From Hydractinia symbiolongicarpus (taxonomy: Eukaryota; Cnidaria; Hydrozoa; Anthoathecata; Hydractiniidae): a stretch of DNA of 64,000 bases. Shown here piece after piece: positions 1 through 13,800 of the stretch; the first letter of the stretch is position 1; each line of letters starts with the position of its first letter. The translations under genes and the position numbers were made by a program. Below the pieces are notes generated by a model that did no database searches, was not told the DNA's origin, and saw only the letters and a program-made list of their open reading frames with translations. The stretch is from positions 6,880,001 to 6,944,000 of the forward strand of contig NC_079884.1 in assembly GCF_029227915.1 (NCBI RefSeq). Reading direction: 5' to 3'.

Positions 1-3000
1 ATGTCAGATTAAGAAGAATGTTATTTCTTGGAGTCCAATTTTCTCATTTATCAAATTTATCAGGTTACAGTCCAAAGTTAGTTCAATTAAGTCCTACAGT
101 GAATCGTTTCATTGTTAAAAGCAATGCAACCTAGTAATACCAGAATAATATCAAGAAATACATGTTGGTACAAATATGTGACCCAACCGTTGTAACTCAA
201 ACGGACTGACACCGTTAGAAAGTCAATGAGATGTAGTTCTTCAAACTGTCGCTATTTCTTTAGCGCGCGAAAGCAGCTAGGATTGGTCCCACATTAAAAA
301 ATGACTTTTTTTATCTTAATTTTTAAATGAAGCGCTACCACAGCGGCCAGTGTAATCGCTGAGTTCCGGCAATCACGTCAAATTAAGAAGAATGTTATTT
401 CTTGGAGTCCAATTGTCTCCTTCATCACATTTATCAGGAGACAGTCCAAAGTTAGTTCAATTAAGTCCCACAGTCAATCGCTTCACTGTTAAAAGCGATG
501 AAACCTCGTAATGTCAGAAAAATATCGCTGAATACATGTTGGTACAAATATGTGACGCAACCGTTGTAACTCACAAGGATTGATGCCACTAGAAAGTCAA
601 TGAAATGTAGTTTTTGAAACTGTCTCAATTTCTTCAGCGCGCGGTAAGGGCTAGGATTGGTTCCACAGTAAAAATCACTTATTTATATAAAGTGTTCAAT
701 AAAGCGCTACCACAGCGCCCAGTGTAATCGCTGAGTTCCAGCAATCAGGTCAAAATAAAAAGAATGTTATTTCTTGGAGTCCAATTGTCTCATTTATTGC
801 ATTTATATGGTAAGTCCAAAGTCAGTTCAATTAAGTCCCACAGTCAATCGTTTCACTGTTAAAAGCGATGAAACCACGTAATGTCAGAAAAATATCGTTG
901 AATACATGTTGGTACAAATATGTGACGCAACCGTTGTAACTCACAAGGACTGTTGCCATTAGAAAGTCAATGAAATGTAGTTTTTGAAACTGTCTCTATT
1001 TCTTCAGCGCGCGCTAACGGCTAGGATTGGTTTCACAGTAAAAATGACTTATTTATTTACATTTTTAAATAAAGCGCTACCACAGGGCCCAGTGTAATCG
1101 CTGAGTTCCTGCAATCATGTCAAATTAAGACGAATGTTTTATCTGGGAATTCAATTGTGATATTTATCACATTTATAAGGTCGAAGTCCAAAATCAGTTC
1201 AATTAAGTCCCACAGTTAATCGTTTCACTGTTAAAAGTGACGCAATCTAGTAATGTCAGGAAAATATCGCTGAATACAAGTTGGTACCAATATGTGGCGC
1301 AACCGTTGTAACTCACACGGAATTATACTGTTAGAAAGTCAATGAAATGTAGTTTTTGAAACTGTCTCCACTTTTTCATCTCGCGCTAACGGCTCGCATT
1401 GGTTCCACACTAAAAATTGCTTATTTATCTAAATTTTTAAATAAAGCGCTACCACAGCGCCCACGTTATCGCTGAGTTCCAGGAATCATGTCAAGTTAAG
1501 AAGAATGTTATTTCTTGGAGTCCAATTGTCTCGTTTATCACATTTATAAGGTCAAAGTCCAAAGTCAGTTCAATTAAGTCCCACAGTCAATCGTTTCACT
1601 GTTAAAAGCGATGAAACCTCGTAATGTCAGAATAGTGTCGCTGAATACATGTTGGTACAAGTATGTGACGCAACCATTGTAACTCACAAGGATTGATGCC
1701 ATTAGAAATTCAATGAAATGTAGTTTTTGAAACTGTCTCCATTTCTTCAGCGCGCGCTAACGGCTAGGATTGGTTTCACAGTAAAAATGACTTATTTATT
1801 TAAATTTTTAAATAAAGTGCTACCACAGCGCCCAGTGTAATCGCTGAGTTCCAGCAATCATGTCAAATTAAGAAGAATGTTATTTCTTGGAATCCAATTG
1901 TCTTATTTATCACATTTAGAAGGTCAAAGTCCAAAGTCAGTTAAATTAAGTCCCACAGTCAATCGTTTCACTGTCAAAAGCGATGCAACCTAGTAATATC
2001 AGAAAAATATCGCTAAATACATGTTGGTACGAAAATGTGGCGCAACCGTTGTAACTCACACGAACTGACACTGTTAGAAAGTCAATGAAATGTAGTTTTT
2101 GAAACAGTCTCCACTTTTTCAGCACGCGCTAACGGCTAGCATTGGTTCCACAGTAAAAATGGCTTATATATCTAAATTTTTAAATAAAGCGCTACCACAG
2201 CGCCCAGTGTAATCGCTGAGTTCCAGCAATCATGTCAAATTAAGAAGAATGTTATTTCTTGGAGTCCAATTGTCTCATTTATCACATTTATAAGGTCAAA
2301 GTCCAAGATCATTTGAATTAAGTCTCACCGTCAGTCTTTTCACTAATAAAAGCGATGCAACCTAGTAATTTCAGAAAAATATTGCTGAATACATGTTGGT
2401 ACGAATATGTGGTGCAACTGTTGTAACTCGAACAGACTGATACCGTTAGAAACTCAATAAAATGTAGTTTTTGGAACTGTCTCTATTTTTTCAGCGCGCA
2501 CTAACGGCTAGGATTGGTTCCACAGTAAAATAACTCATTTATCTAAATTTTTATTTAAAACGCTACCACAGCGCTAAGTATAATCGGTGATTTCCAGCGA
2601 TCATGTCAAATTAAAAAGAAGGTTATTTCTTGGAGTCCAATTGTCTCATTTATCACATTTATAAGGTCGAAGTCCAAAATCAGTTCAATTAAGTCCCACA
2701 GTTAATCGTTTCACTGTTAAAAGCGACGCAATCTAGTAATGTCAGGAAAATATCGCTGAATACATGTTGGTACCAATATGTGGCGCAACCGTTGTAACTC
2801 ACACGGAATTATACTGTTAGAAAGTCAATGAAATGTAGTTTTTGAAACTGTCTCCACTTCTTCATCTCGCGCTAACGGCTAGCATTGGTTCCACAGTAAA
2901 AATGGCTTATATATCTAAATTTTTAAATAAAGTGCTACCACAGCGCCCAGTGTAATCGCTGAGTTCCAGCAATCAGGTCAAAATAAAAAGAATGTTATTT

Positions 3001-4150
3001 CTTGGAGTCCAATTGTTTCATTTATCACATTTATAAGGTCAAAGTCCAAAGTCAGTTCAATTAAGTCCTACAGTCAATCGTTTCACTGTTAAAAGCGATG
3101 AAACCTCGTAATGTCAGAAACATATCGCTGAATACATGTTGGTACGAACATGTGACGCAGCCGTTGTAACTCACAAGGACTGTTGCCATTAGAAAGTCAA
3201 TGAAATGTAGTTTTTGAAACTGTCTCTATTTCTTCAGCGCGCGCTAACGGCTAGGATTGGTTTCACAGTAAATATGACTTATTTATTTACATTTTTAAAT
3301 AAAGCGCTACCACAGGGCCCAGTGTAATCGCTGAGTTCCTGCAATCATGTCAAATTAAGACGAATGTTTTATCTGGGAATTCAATTGTGATATTTATCAC
3401 ATTTATAAGGTCGAAGTCCAAAATCAGTTCAATTAAGTCCCACAGTTAATCGTTTCACTGTTAAAAGCGACGCAATCTAGTAATGTCAGGAAAATATCGC
3501 TAAATACATGTTGGTACAAATATGTGACGCAACCGTTGTAACTCACAAGGATTGATGCCACTAGAAAGTCAATGAAATGTAGTTTTTGAGACTGTCTCAA
3601 TTTCTTCAGCGCGCGGTAACGGCTAGGATTGGTTCCACATTAAAAATCACTTATTTATATAAAGTGTTCAATAAAGCGCTACCACAGGGCCCAGTGTAAT
3701 CGCTGAGTTCCTGCAATCATGTCAAATTAAGACGAATGTTTTATCTGGGAATTCAATTGTGATATTTATCACATTTATAAGGTCGAAGTCCAAAATCAGT
3801 TCAATTAAGTCCCACAGTTAATCGTTTCACTGTTAAAAGCGACGCAATCTAGTAATGTCAGGAAAATATCGCTAAATACATGTTGGTGCAAATATGTGAC
3901 GCAACCGTTGTAACTCACAAGGATTGATGCCACTAGAAAGTCAATGAAATGTAGTTTTTGAAACTGTCTCAATTTCTTCAGCGCGCGGTAACGGCTAGGA
4001 TTGGTTCCACATTAAAAATCACTTATTTATATAAAGTGTTCAATAAAGCGCTACCACAGCGCCCAGTGTAATCGCTGAGTTCCAGCAATCAGGTCAAAAT
4101 AAAAAGAATGTTATTTCTTGGAGTCCAATTGTTTCATTTATCACATTTAT
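1..4150 (+). repeat. 372-bp satellite array, left segment (diverged monomers)
   Basis: Head-to-tail monomers of about 370-372 bp. The block GCGCTACC recurs at 332, 704 and 1074, and so on to the end of the segment. Neighbouring monomers differ at many sites, but distinctive variants recur at higher-order distances. A monomer reading CGAATGTTTTATCTGGGAATT occurs at 1131 and 3361 (2230 bp, six monomers), 3733 and 4477. A variant reading AATCAGGTCAAAATAAAAAG occurs at 2971 and 4087 (1116 bp, three monomers). No gene, promoter or RNA gene is visible. Function is unknown; structural heterochromatin is the usual role of such arrays (inference). Confidence 0.95.
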
Positions 4151-5534
4151 AAGGTCAAAGTCCAAAGTCAGTTCAATTAAGTCCTACAGTCAATCGTTTC
4201 ACTGTTAAAAGCGATGAAACCTCGTAATGTCAGAAACATATCGCTGAATACATGTTGGTACGAACATGTGACGCAGCCGTTGTAACTCACAAGGACTGTT
4301 GCCATTAGAAAGTCAATGAAATGTAGTTTTTGAAACTGTCTCTATTTCTTCAGCGCGCGCTAACGGCTAGGATTGGTTTCACAGTAAATATGACTTATTT
4401 ATTTACATTTTTAAATAAAGCGCTACCACAGGGCCCAGTGTAATCGCTGAGTTCCTGCAATCATGTCAAATTAAGACGAATGTTTTATCTGGGAATTCAA
4501 TTGTGATATTTATCACATTTATAAGGTCGAAGTCCAAAATCAGTTCAATTAAGTCCCACAGTTAATCGTTTCACTGTTAAAAGCGACGCAATCTAGTAAT
4601 GTCAGGAAAATATCGCTGAATACATGTTGGTACCAATATGTGGCGCAACCGTTGTAACTCACACGGAATTATACTGTTAGAAAGTCAATGAAATGTAGTT
4701 TTTGAAACTGTCTCCACTTTTTCATCTCGCGCTAACGGCTCGCATTGGTTCCACACTAAAAATTGCTTATTTATCTAAATTTTTAAATAAAGCGCTACCA
4801 CAGCGCCCACGTTATCGCTGAGTTCCAGGAATCATGTCAAGTTAAGAAGAATGTTATTTCTTGGAGTCCAATTGTCTCGTTTATCACATTTATAAGGTCA
4901 AAGTCCAAAAACAGTTCAATTAAGTCCCACAGTCAATCGTTTCACTGTTAAAAGCGATGAAACCTCGTAATGTCAGAATAGTGTCGCTGAATACATGTTG
5001 GTACAAGTATGTGACGCAACCATTGTAACTCACAAGGATTGATGCCATTAGAAATTCAATGAAATGTAGTTTTTGAAACTGTCTCCATTTCTTCAGCGCG
5101 CGCTAACGGCTAGGATTGGTTTCACAGTAAAAATGACTTATTTATTTAAATTTTTAAATAAAGTGCTACCACAGCGCCCAGTGTAATCGCTGAGTTCCAG
5201 CAATCATGTCAAATTAAGAAGAATGTTATTTCTTGGAATCCAATTGTCTTATTTATCACATTTAGAAGGTCAAAGTCCAAAGTCAGTTAAATTATGTCCC
5301 ACAGTCAATCGTTTTACTGTCAAAAGCGATGCAACCTAGTAATATCAGAAAAATATCGCTAAATACATGTTGGTACGAAAATGTGGCGCAACCGTTTTAA
5401 CTCACACGAACTGACACCGTTAGAAAGTCAATGAAATGTAGTTTTTGAAACTGTCTCCACTTCTTCAGCACGCGCTAACGGCTAGCATTGGTTCCACAGT
5501 AAAAATGGCTTATATATCTAAATTTTTAAATAAA

Positions 5535-5676
5535 ACCTAAATCTACAACTCTTATTGAAACCTAGATCTCCATGCTTCTTGTATCATTTTTGTTCTAAAC
5601 TTTTTATTCTTATTGTTGTTATTATTATGTTATTATAGGGATAAGAACCATTGTATAATGGAACCGAAATAAATGT

Positions 5677-5713
<37 letters not shown>
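5535..5713 (+). mobile_element. 5'-truncated retrotransposon 3' end with poly(A), copy 1
   Basis: A 179-bp sequence unrelated to the satellite interrupts the monomer end TTTTTAAATAAA and the next start GCGCTACC. It carries a polyadenylation signal AATAAA at 5668-5673 and ends in 36 A residues (5678-5713), the signature of target-primed insertion of a polyadenylated RNA. About 140 bp of 3'-UTR-like, T-rich sequence precedes the tail, with no coding sequence left. No target-site duplication longer than a few A residues can be resolved because the left flank also ends in A. The family is not recognised: it could be a LINE 3' end or a truncated processed transcript. Confidence 0.85.
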
Positions 5714-5714
<1 letters not shown>

Positions 5715-6005
5715 CGCTACCACAGCGCCCAGTGTAATCGCTGAGTTCCAGCAATCATGTCATCAGTCTTTTCACTAATAAAAGCGATGCAACCTAGTAA
5801 TTTCAGAAAAATATTGCTGAAAACATGTTGGTACGAATATGTGGTGCAACTGTTGTAACTCGAACAGACTGATACCGTTAGAAACTCAATGAAATGTAGT
5901 TTTTGGAACTGTCTCTATTTTTTCAGCGCGCACTAACGGCTAGGATTGGTTCCACAGTAAAATAACTCATTTATCTAAATTTTTATTTAAAACGCTACCA
6001 CAGCG
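5714..6005 (+). repeat. Deleted satellite monomer next to the poly(A) insertion
   Basis: The monomer that follows the poly(A) tail lacks about 93 bp: after CAATCATGTCA the sequence jumps directly to TCAGTCTTTTCAC. The intact relative at 2221-2340 has the missing segment at 2238-2330. The same deletion is present in the duplicate near 15137. The deletion may have accompanied the insertion or arisen separately. Confidence 0.8.
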
Positions 6006-6033
6006 CTAAGTATAATCGGTGATTTCCAGCGAT

Positions 6034-7520
6034 CATGTCAAAATAAAAAGAAGGTCATTTCTTGGAGTCCAATTGTCTCATTTATCACATTTATAAGGTC
6101 GAAGTCCAAAATCAGTTCAATTAAGTCCCACAGTTAATCGTTTCACTGTTAAAAGCGACGCAATCTAGTAATGTCAGGAAAATATCGCTGAATACATGTT
6201 GGTACCAATATGTGGCGCAACCGTTGTAACTCACACGGAATTATACTGTTAGAAAGTCAATGAAATGTAGTTTTTGAAACTGTCTCCACTTCTTCATCTC
6301 GCTCTAACGGCTCGCATTGGTTCCACACTAAAAATTGCTTATTTATCTAAATTTTTAAATAAAGCGCTACCACAGCGCCCAGTGTAATCGCTGAGTTCCA
6401 GGAATCATGTCAAGTTAAGAAGAATGTTATTTCTTGGAGTCCAATTGTCTCGTTTATCACATTTATAAGGTCAAAGTCCAAAGTCAGTTCAATTAAGTCC
6501 CACAGTCAATCGTTTCACTGTTAAAAGCGATGAAACCTCGTAATGTCAGAATAGTGTCGCTGAATACATGTTGGTACAAGTATGTGACGCAACCATTGTA
6601 ACTCACAAGGATTGATGCCATTAGAAATTCAATGAAATGTAGTTTTTGAAACTGTCTCCATTTCTTTAGCGCGCGCTAACGGCTAGGATTGGTTTCACAG
6701 TAAAAATGACTTATTTATTTAAATTTTTAAATAAAGTGCTACCACAGCGCCCAGTGTAATCGCTGAGTTCCAGCAATCATGTCAAATTAAGAAGAATGTT
6801 ATTTCTTGGAATCCAATTGTCTTATTTATCACATTTAGAAGGTCAAAGTCCAAAGTCAGTTAAATTAAGTCCCACAGTCAATCGTTTCACTGTCAAAAGC
6901 GATGCAACCTAGTAATATCAGAAAAATATCGCTAAATACATGTTGGTACGAAAATGTGGCGCAACCGTTGTAACTCACACGAACTGACACCGTTAGAAAG
7001 TCAATGAAATGTAGTTTTTGAAACTGTCTCCACTTCTTCAGCACGCGCTAACGGCTAGCATTGGTTCCACAGTAAAAATGGCTTATATATCTAAATTTTT
7101 AAATAAAGCGCTACCACAGCGCCCAGTGTAATCGCTGAGTTCCAGCAATCATGTCAAATTAAGAAGAATGTTATTTCTTGGAGTCCAATTGTCTCATTTA
7201 TCACATTTATAAGGTCAAAGTCCAAGATCATTTGAATTAAGTCCCACCGTCAGTCTTTTCACTAATAAAAGCGATGCAACCTAGTAATTTCAGAAAAATA
7301 TTGCTGAATACATGTTGGTACGAATATGTGGTGCAACTGTTGTAACTCGAACAGACTGATACCGTTAGAAACTCAATGAAATGTAGTTTTTTGAAATGTC
7401 TCTATTTTTTCAGCGTGCACTAACGGCTAGGATTGGTTCCACAGTAAAATAACTCATTTATCTAAATTTTTATTTAAAACGCTACCACAGCGCTAAGTAT
7501 AATCGGTGATTTCCAGCGAT
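6034..7520 (+). repeat. Four-monomer HOR (1487 bp), copy 1, unit 1
   Basis: A four-monomer unit that begins at the variant CATGTCAAAATAAAAAG and contains four distinguishable monomer types. It is followed by a second near-identical unit at 7521-9007. The same position in the 9.4-kb duplicate holds only one unit (15410-16896). Confidence 0.88.
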
Positions 7521-9007
7521 CATGTCAAAATAAAAAGAAGGTCATTTCTTGGAGTCCAATTGTCTCATTTATCACATTTATAAGGTCGAAGTCCAAAATC
7601 AGTTCAATTAAGTCCCACAGTTAATCGTTTCACTGTTAAAAGCGACGCAATCTAGTAATGTCAGGAAAATATCGCTGAATACATGTTGGTACCAATATGT
7701 GGCGCAACCGTTGTAACTCACACGGAATTATACTGTTAGAAAGTCAATGAAATGTAGTTTTTGAAACTGTCTCCACTTCTTCATCTCGCTCTAACGGCTC
7801 GCATTGGTTCCACACTAAAAATTGCTTATTTATCTAAATTTTTAAATAAAGCGCTACCACAGCGCCCAGTGTAATCGCTGAGTTCCAGGAATCATGTCAA
7901 GTTAAGAAGAATGTTATTTCTTGGAGTCCAATTGTCTCGTTTATCACATTTATAAGGTCAAAGTCCAAAGTCAGTTCAATTAAGTCCCACAGTCAATCGT
8001 TTCACTGTTAAAAGCGATGAAACCTCGTAATGTCAGAATAGTGTCGCTGAATACATGTTGGTACAAGTATGTGACGCAACCATTGTAACTCACAAGGATT
8101 GATGCCATTAGAAATTCAATGAAATGTAGTTTTTGAAACTGTCTCCATTTCTTTAGCGCGCGCTAACGGCTAGGATTGGTTTCACAGTAAAAATGACTTA
8201 TTTATTTAAATTTTTAAATAAAGTGCTACCACAGCGCCCAGTGTAATCGCTGAGTTCCAGCAATCATGTCAAATTAAGAAGAATGTTATTTCTTGGAATC
8301 CAATTGTCTTATTTATCACATTTAGAAGGTCAAAGTCCAAAGTCAGTTAAATTAAGTCCCACAGTCAATCGTTTCACTGTCAAAAGCGATGCAACCTAGT
8401 AATATCAGAAAAATATCGCTAAATACATGTTGGTACGAAAATGTGGCGCAACCGTTGTAACTCACACGAACTGACACCGTTAGAAAGTCAATGAAATGTA
8501 GTTTTTGAAACTGTCTCCACTTCTTCAGCACGCGCTAACGGCTAGCATTGGTTCCACAGTAAAAATGGCTTATATATCTAAATTTTTAAATAAAGCGCTA
8601 CCACAGCGCCCAGTGTAATCGCTGAGTTCCAGCAATCATGTCAAATTAAGAAGAATGTTATTTCTTGGAGTCCAATTGTCTCATTTATCACATTTATAAG
8701 GTCAAAGTCCAAGATCATTTGAATTAAGTCCCACCGTCAGTCTTTTCACTAATAAAAGCGATGCAACCTAGTAATTTCAGAAAAATATTGCTGAATACAT
8801 GTTGGTACGAATATGTGGTGCAACTGTTGTAACTCGAACAGACTGATACCGTTAGAAACTCAATGAAATGTAGTTTTTTGAAATGTCTCTATTTTTTCAG
8901 CGTGCACTAACGGCTAGGATTGGTTCCACAGTAAAATAACTCATTTATCTAAATTTTTATTTAAAACGCTACCACAGCGCTAAGTATAATCGGTGATTTC
9001 CAGCGAT
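7521..9007 (+). repeat. Four-monomer HOR (1487 bp), copy 1, unit 2
   Basis: Tandem repeat of 6034-7520 with the same order of monomer types. It ends where the variant changes to CATGTCAAATTAAAAAG at 9008. Its absence from copy 2 of the duplication shows unit gain or loss after the two large copies separated. Confidence 0.88.
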
Positions 9008-10817
9008 CATGTCAAATTAAAAAGAAGGTTATTTCTTGGAGTCCAATTGTCTCATTTATCACATTTATAAGGTCAAAGTCCCAAGTCAGTTCAATTAAGT
9101 CCTACAGTCAATCGTTTCACTGTTAAAAGCGATGAAACCTCGTAATGTCAGAAACATATCGCTAAATACATGTTGGTACGAATATGTTACGCAACCGTTG
9201 TAACTCACAAGGATTAATGCCATTAGAAAGTCAATGAAATGTAGTTTTTGAAACTGTCTCCACTTCTTCAGCACGCGCTAACGGCTAGCATTGGTTCCAC
9301 AGTAAAAATGGCTTATTTATCTAAATTTTTAATTAAAGCGCTACCACAGCGGCCAGTCTAATCGCTGAGTTTAAGGAATCATGTCAAATTAAGAAGAATG
9401 TTATATCTTGGAGTCCAATTGTCTCACTTATCACGTTTATAAGGTCAAAGTCCAAGATCATTTGAATTAAGTCCCACCGTCAGTGTTTTCACTAATAAAA
9501 GCGATGCAACCTAGTAATTTCAGAAAAATATTGCTGAATACATGTTGGTACGAAAATGTGGCGCAACCGTTGTAACTCACACGAACTGACACCGTTAGAA
9601 AGTCAATGAAATGTAGTTTTTGAAACGGTCTCCACTTCTTCAGCACGCGCTAACGGCTAGCATTGGTTCCACAGTAAAAATGGCTTATTTATCTAAATTT
9701 TTAAATAAAGCGCTACCACAGCGCCCAGTGTAATCGCTGAGTTCCAGCAATCATGTCAAATTAAGAAGAATGTTATTTCTTGGAGTCCAATTGTCTCATT
9801 TATCACATTTATAAGGTCAAAGTCCAAGATCATTTGAATTAAGTCCCACCGTCAGTCTTTTCACTAATAAAAGCGATGCAACCTAGTAATTTCAGAAAAA
9901 TATTGCTGAATACATGTTGGTACGAATATGTGCTGCAACTGTTGTAACTCGAACAGACTGATACCGTTAGAAACTCAATGAAATGTAATTTTTGAAACTG
10001 TCTCTATTTCTTCAGCGCACCAACGGCTAGGATTGGTTTCACAGTAAAAATGACTTATTTATTTAAATTTTTAAATAAAGCACTACCACAGCGCCCAGTG
10101 TAATCGCTGAGTTCCAGCAATCATGTCAAATTAAGAAGAATGTTATTTCTTGGAGTCCAATTGTCCTATTTATCACATTTAGAAGGTCAAAGTCCAAAGT
10201 CAGTTCAATTAAGTCCCACAGTCAATCGTTTCACTGTTAAAAGCGATGAAACCTCGTAATGTCAGAAACATATCGCTGAATACATGTTGGTACGAACATG
10301 TGACGCATCCGTTGTAACTCACATGGACTGTTGCAATTAGAAAGTCAATGAAATGTAGTTTTTAAAATTGTCTCTATTTCTGCAGCGCGCGCTATTGGCT
10401 AGGATTGGTTTCACAGTAAAAATGACTTTTTTATTTGAATTTTTAAATAAAGCGCTACCACAGTGCCCAGTGTAATCGCTGAGTTCCAGCAATCATGTCA
10501 AATTAAGAAGAATGTTATTTCTTGGAATCCAATTGTCTTATTTATCTCATTTAGAAGGTCAAAGTCCAAAGTCAGTTCAATTAAGTCCCACAGTCAATCG
10601 TTTCACTGTTAAAAGCGATGAAAATTTGTAATGTCAGAAAAATATCGCTAAATATATGTTGGTACGAATATGTTACGTAACCGTTGTAACTCACAAGGAT
10701 TGATGCCATTAGAAAATCAATGAAATGTATTTTTTGAAACTGTCTCCACTTCTTCAGCGCCCACTAAGGGCTAGGTTGGTTCCACAGTAAAAATGACTCA
10801 TTTATCTAAATTTTTAT

Positions 10818-10821
10818 TTAA
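10818..10821. other. Empty TTAA site paralogous to the piggyBac insertion
   Basis: TTTTTATTTAAAGCGCTACC here corresponds base for base to the sequence on both sides of the transposon at 18711-21208 once one TTAA is removed. It shows a clean insertion without loss of flanking bases. Confidence 0.9.
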
Positions 10822-13800
10822 AGCGCTACCACAGCGCTAAGTGTAATCGCTGATTTCCAGCGATCATTTCAAATTAAAAAGAATGTTGTTTCTTGAAGTC
10901 CAATTGTCTCATTTATCACATTTATAAGGTCAAAGTCCAAAGTCAGTCCAATTAAGTCCCACAGTCAATCGTTTCAATGTTAAAAGCGATGAAACCTCGT
11001 AATGTCAGAAACATATCGCTTAATACATGTTGGTACGAACATGTGACGCAGCCGTTGTAACTCACAAGGACTGTTGCAATTAGAAAGTCAATGAAATGTA
11101 GTTTTTGAAATTGTCTCTATTTCTGCAGCGCGCTATTGGCTAGGATTGGTTTCACAGTAAAAATGACTTATTTATTTGAATTTTTAAATAAAGCGCTACC
11201 ACAGTGCCCAGTGTAATCGCTGAGTTCCAGCAATCATGTCAAATTAAGAAGAATGTTATTTCTTGGAATCCAATTGTCTTATTTATCTCATTTAGAAGGA
11301 CAAAGTCCAAAGTCAGTTCAATTAAGTCCCACAGTCAATCGTTTCACTGTTAAAAGCGATGAAAATTTGTAATGTCAGAAAAATATCGCTAAATATATGT
11401 TGGTACGAATATGTTACGCAACCGTTGTAACTCACAAGAATTGATGCCATTAGAAAATCAATGAAATGTAGTTTTTGAAACTGTCTCCACTTCTTCAGCA
11501 CGCACTAACGGCTAGCATTGGTTCCACAGAAAAAATGGCTTATTTATCTAAATTTTTAAATAAAGTGCTACCACAGCGACCAGTGTAATCGCTGAGTTCC
11601 AGCAATCATGTTAAATTAAGAAGAATGTTATTTCTTGGAGTTCAATTGTCTTATTTATCACATTTAGAAGGTCAAAGTCCAAAGTCAGTTCAATTAAGTC
11701 TCACAGTCAATCGTTTCACTGTTAAAAGCGATGAAAATTTGTAATGTCAGAAAAATATCGCTAAATATATGTTGGTACGAATATGTTACGCAACCGTTGT
11801 AACTCACAAGGATTGATGCCATTAGAAAATCAATGAAATGTAGTTTTTGAAACTGTCTTCACTTCTTCAGCACGCACTAACGGCTAGCATTGGTTCCACA
11901 GTAAAAATGGCTTATTTATCTAAATTTTTAAATAAAGTGCTACCACAGCGCCCAGTGTAATCGCAGAGTTCCAGCAATCATGTCAAATTAAGAAGAATGT
12001 TATCTCTTGGAGTCCAATTGTCTTATTTATCACATTTAGAAGGTCAAAGTCCAAAGTCAGTTCAATTAAGTCCCACAGTCAATCGTTTCACTGTTAAAAG
12101 CGATGAAACCTCGTAATGTCAGAAACATATCGCTGAATACATGTTGGTACGAACATGTGACGCAGCCGTTGTAACTTACAAGGACTGTTGCAATTAGAAA
12201 GTCAATGAAATGTAGTTTTTGAAATTGTCTCTATTTCTGCAGCGCGCGCTATTTGCTAGGATTGGTTTCACAGTAAAAATGACTTATTTATTTGAATTTT
12301 TAAATAAAGCGCTACCACAGTGCCCAGTGTAATCGCTGAGTTCCAGCAATCATGTCAAATTAAGAAGAATGTTATTTCTTGGAATCCAATTGTCTTATTT
12401 ATCTCATTTAGAAGGTCAAAGTCCAAAGTCAGTTCAATTAAGTCCCACAGTCAATCGTTTCACTGTTAAAAGCGATGAAAATTTGTAATGTCAGAAAAAT
12501 ATCGCTAAATATATGTTGGTACGAATATGTTACGCAACTGTTGTAACTCACAAGGATTGATGCCATTAGAAAATCAATGAAATGAAGTTTTTGAAACTGT
12601 CTCCACTTCTTCAGCGCGCACTAAGGGCTAGGTTGGTTCCACAGTAAAAATGACTCATTTATCTAAATTTTTAATTAAAGCGCTACCACAGCGCTAAGTG
12701 TAATCGCTGATTTCCAGCGATCATTTCAAATTAAAAAGAATGTTATTTCTTGAAGTCCAATTGTCTCATTTATCACATTTATAAGGTCAAAGTCCAAAGT
12801 CAGTCGAATTAAGTCCCACAGTCAATCGTTTTAGAGTTAAAAGCGATGAAACCTCGTAATGTCAGAAACATATCGCTGAATACATGTTGGTACGAACATG
12901 TGACGCAGCCGTTGTAACTCACAAGGACTGTTGCAATTAGAAAGTCAATGAAATGTAGTTTTTGAAATTGTCTCTATTTCTGCAGCGCGCGCTATTGGCT
13001 AGGATTGGTTTCACAGTAAAAATGACTTATTTATTTGAATTTTTAAATAAAGCGCTACCACAGTGCCCAGTTTAACCGCCGAGTTCCAGCAATCATGTCA
13101 AATTAAGAAGAATAATATTTCTTGGAATCCAATTGTCTTATTTATCTCATTTAGAAGGTCAAAGTCCAAAGTCAGTTCGATCAAGTCCCACAGTCAATCG
13201 TTTCACTGTTAAAAGCGATGAAAATTCGTAATGTCAGAAAATATTGCTAAATATATGTTGGTACGAATATGTTACGCAACCGTTGTAACTCACAAGGATT
13301 GATGCCATTAGAAAATCAATGAAATGTAGTTTTTGAAACTGTCTCCACTTCTTCAGCACGCGCTAACGGCTAGCATTGGTTCCACAGTAAAAATGGCTTA
13401 TTTATCTAAATTTTTAAATAAAGTGCTACCACAGCGACCAGTGTAATCGCTGAGTTCCAGCAATCATGTCAAATTAAGAAGAATGTTATTTCTTGGAGTT
13501 CAATTGTCTTATTTATCACATTTAGAAGGTCAAAGTCCAAAGTCAGTTCAATTAAGTCCTACAGTCAATCGTTTCACTGTTAAAAGCGATGAAACCTCGT
13601 AATGTCAGAAACATATCGCTGAATACATGTTGGTACGAACATGTGACGCAGCCGTTGTAACTCACAAGGACTGTTGCCATTAGAAAGTCAATGAAATGTA
13701 GTTTTTGAAACTGTCTCTATTTCTTCAGCGCGCGCTAACGGCTAGGATTGGTTTCACAGTAAATATGACTTATTTATTTACATTTTTAAATAAAGCGCTA

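Larger units (their letters stand above)
4151..13525 (+). repeat. 9.4-kb tandem segmental duplication, copy 1
   Basis: This 9,375-bp satellite block is repeated directly at 13526-23916. The offset is 9375 bp at the start (4477 matches 13852; GGG at 5638 matches 15013), 9376 after one extra A in a poly(A) tract, 7889 after a missing 4-mer repeat (9351 matches 17240), and 10391 after the piggyBac insertion in copy 2 (10834 matches 21225). Differences between copies are few by eye, for example ATTATGTCCC near 5293 against ATTAAGTCCC in copy 2, and CGCTTAAT near 11027 against CGCCTAAT. The breakpoint lies in a 34-bp stretch (13526-13559) identical in both parents, as expected of homologous unequal crossing-over. 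Confidence 0.92.

Noticed and set aside
5535-5713. SINE
   Set aside because: No tRNA-like head or A/B boxes; only a T-rich 3'-UTR-like body with AATAAA and poly(A), so a truncated retrotransposon or transcript end fits better.
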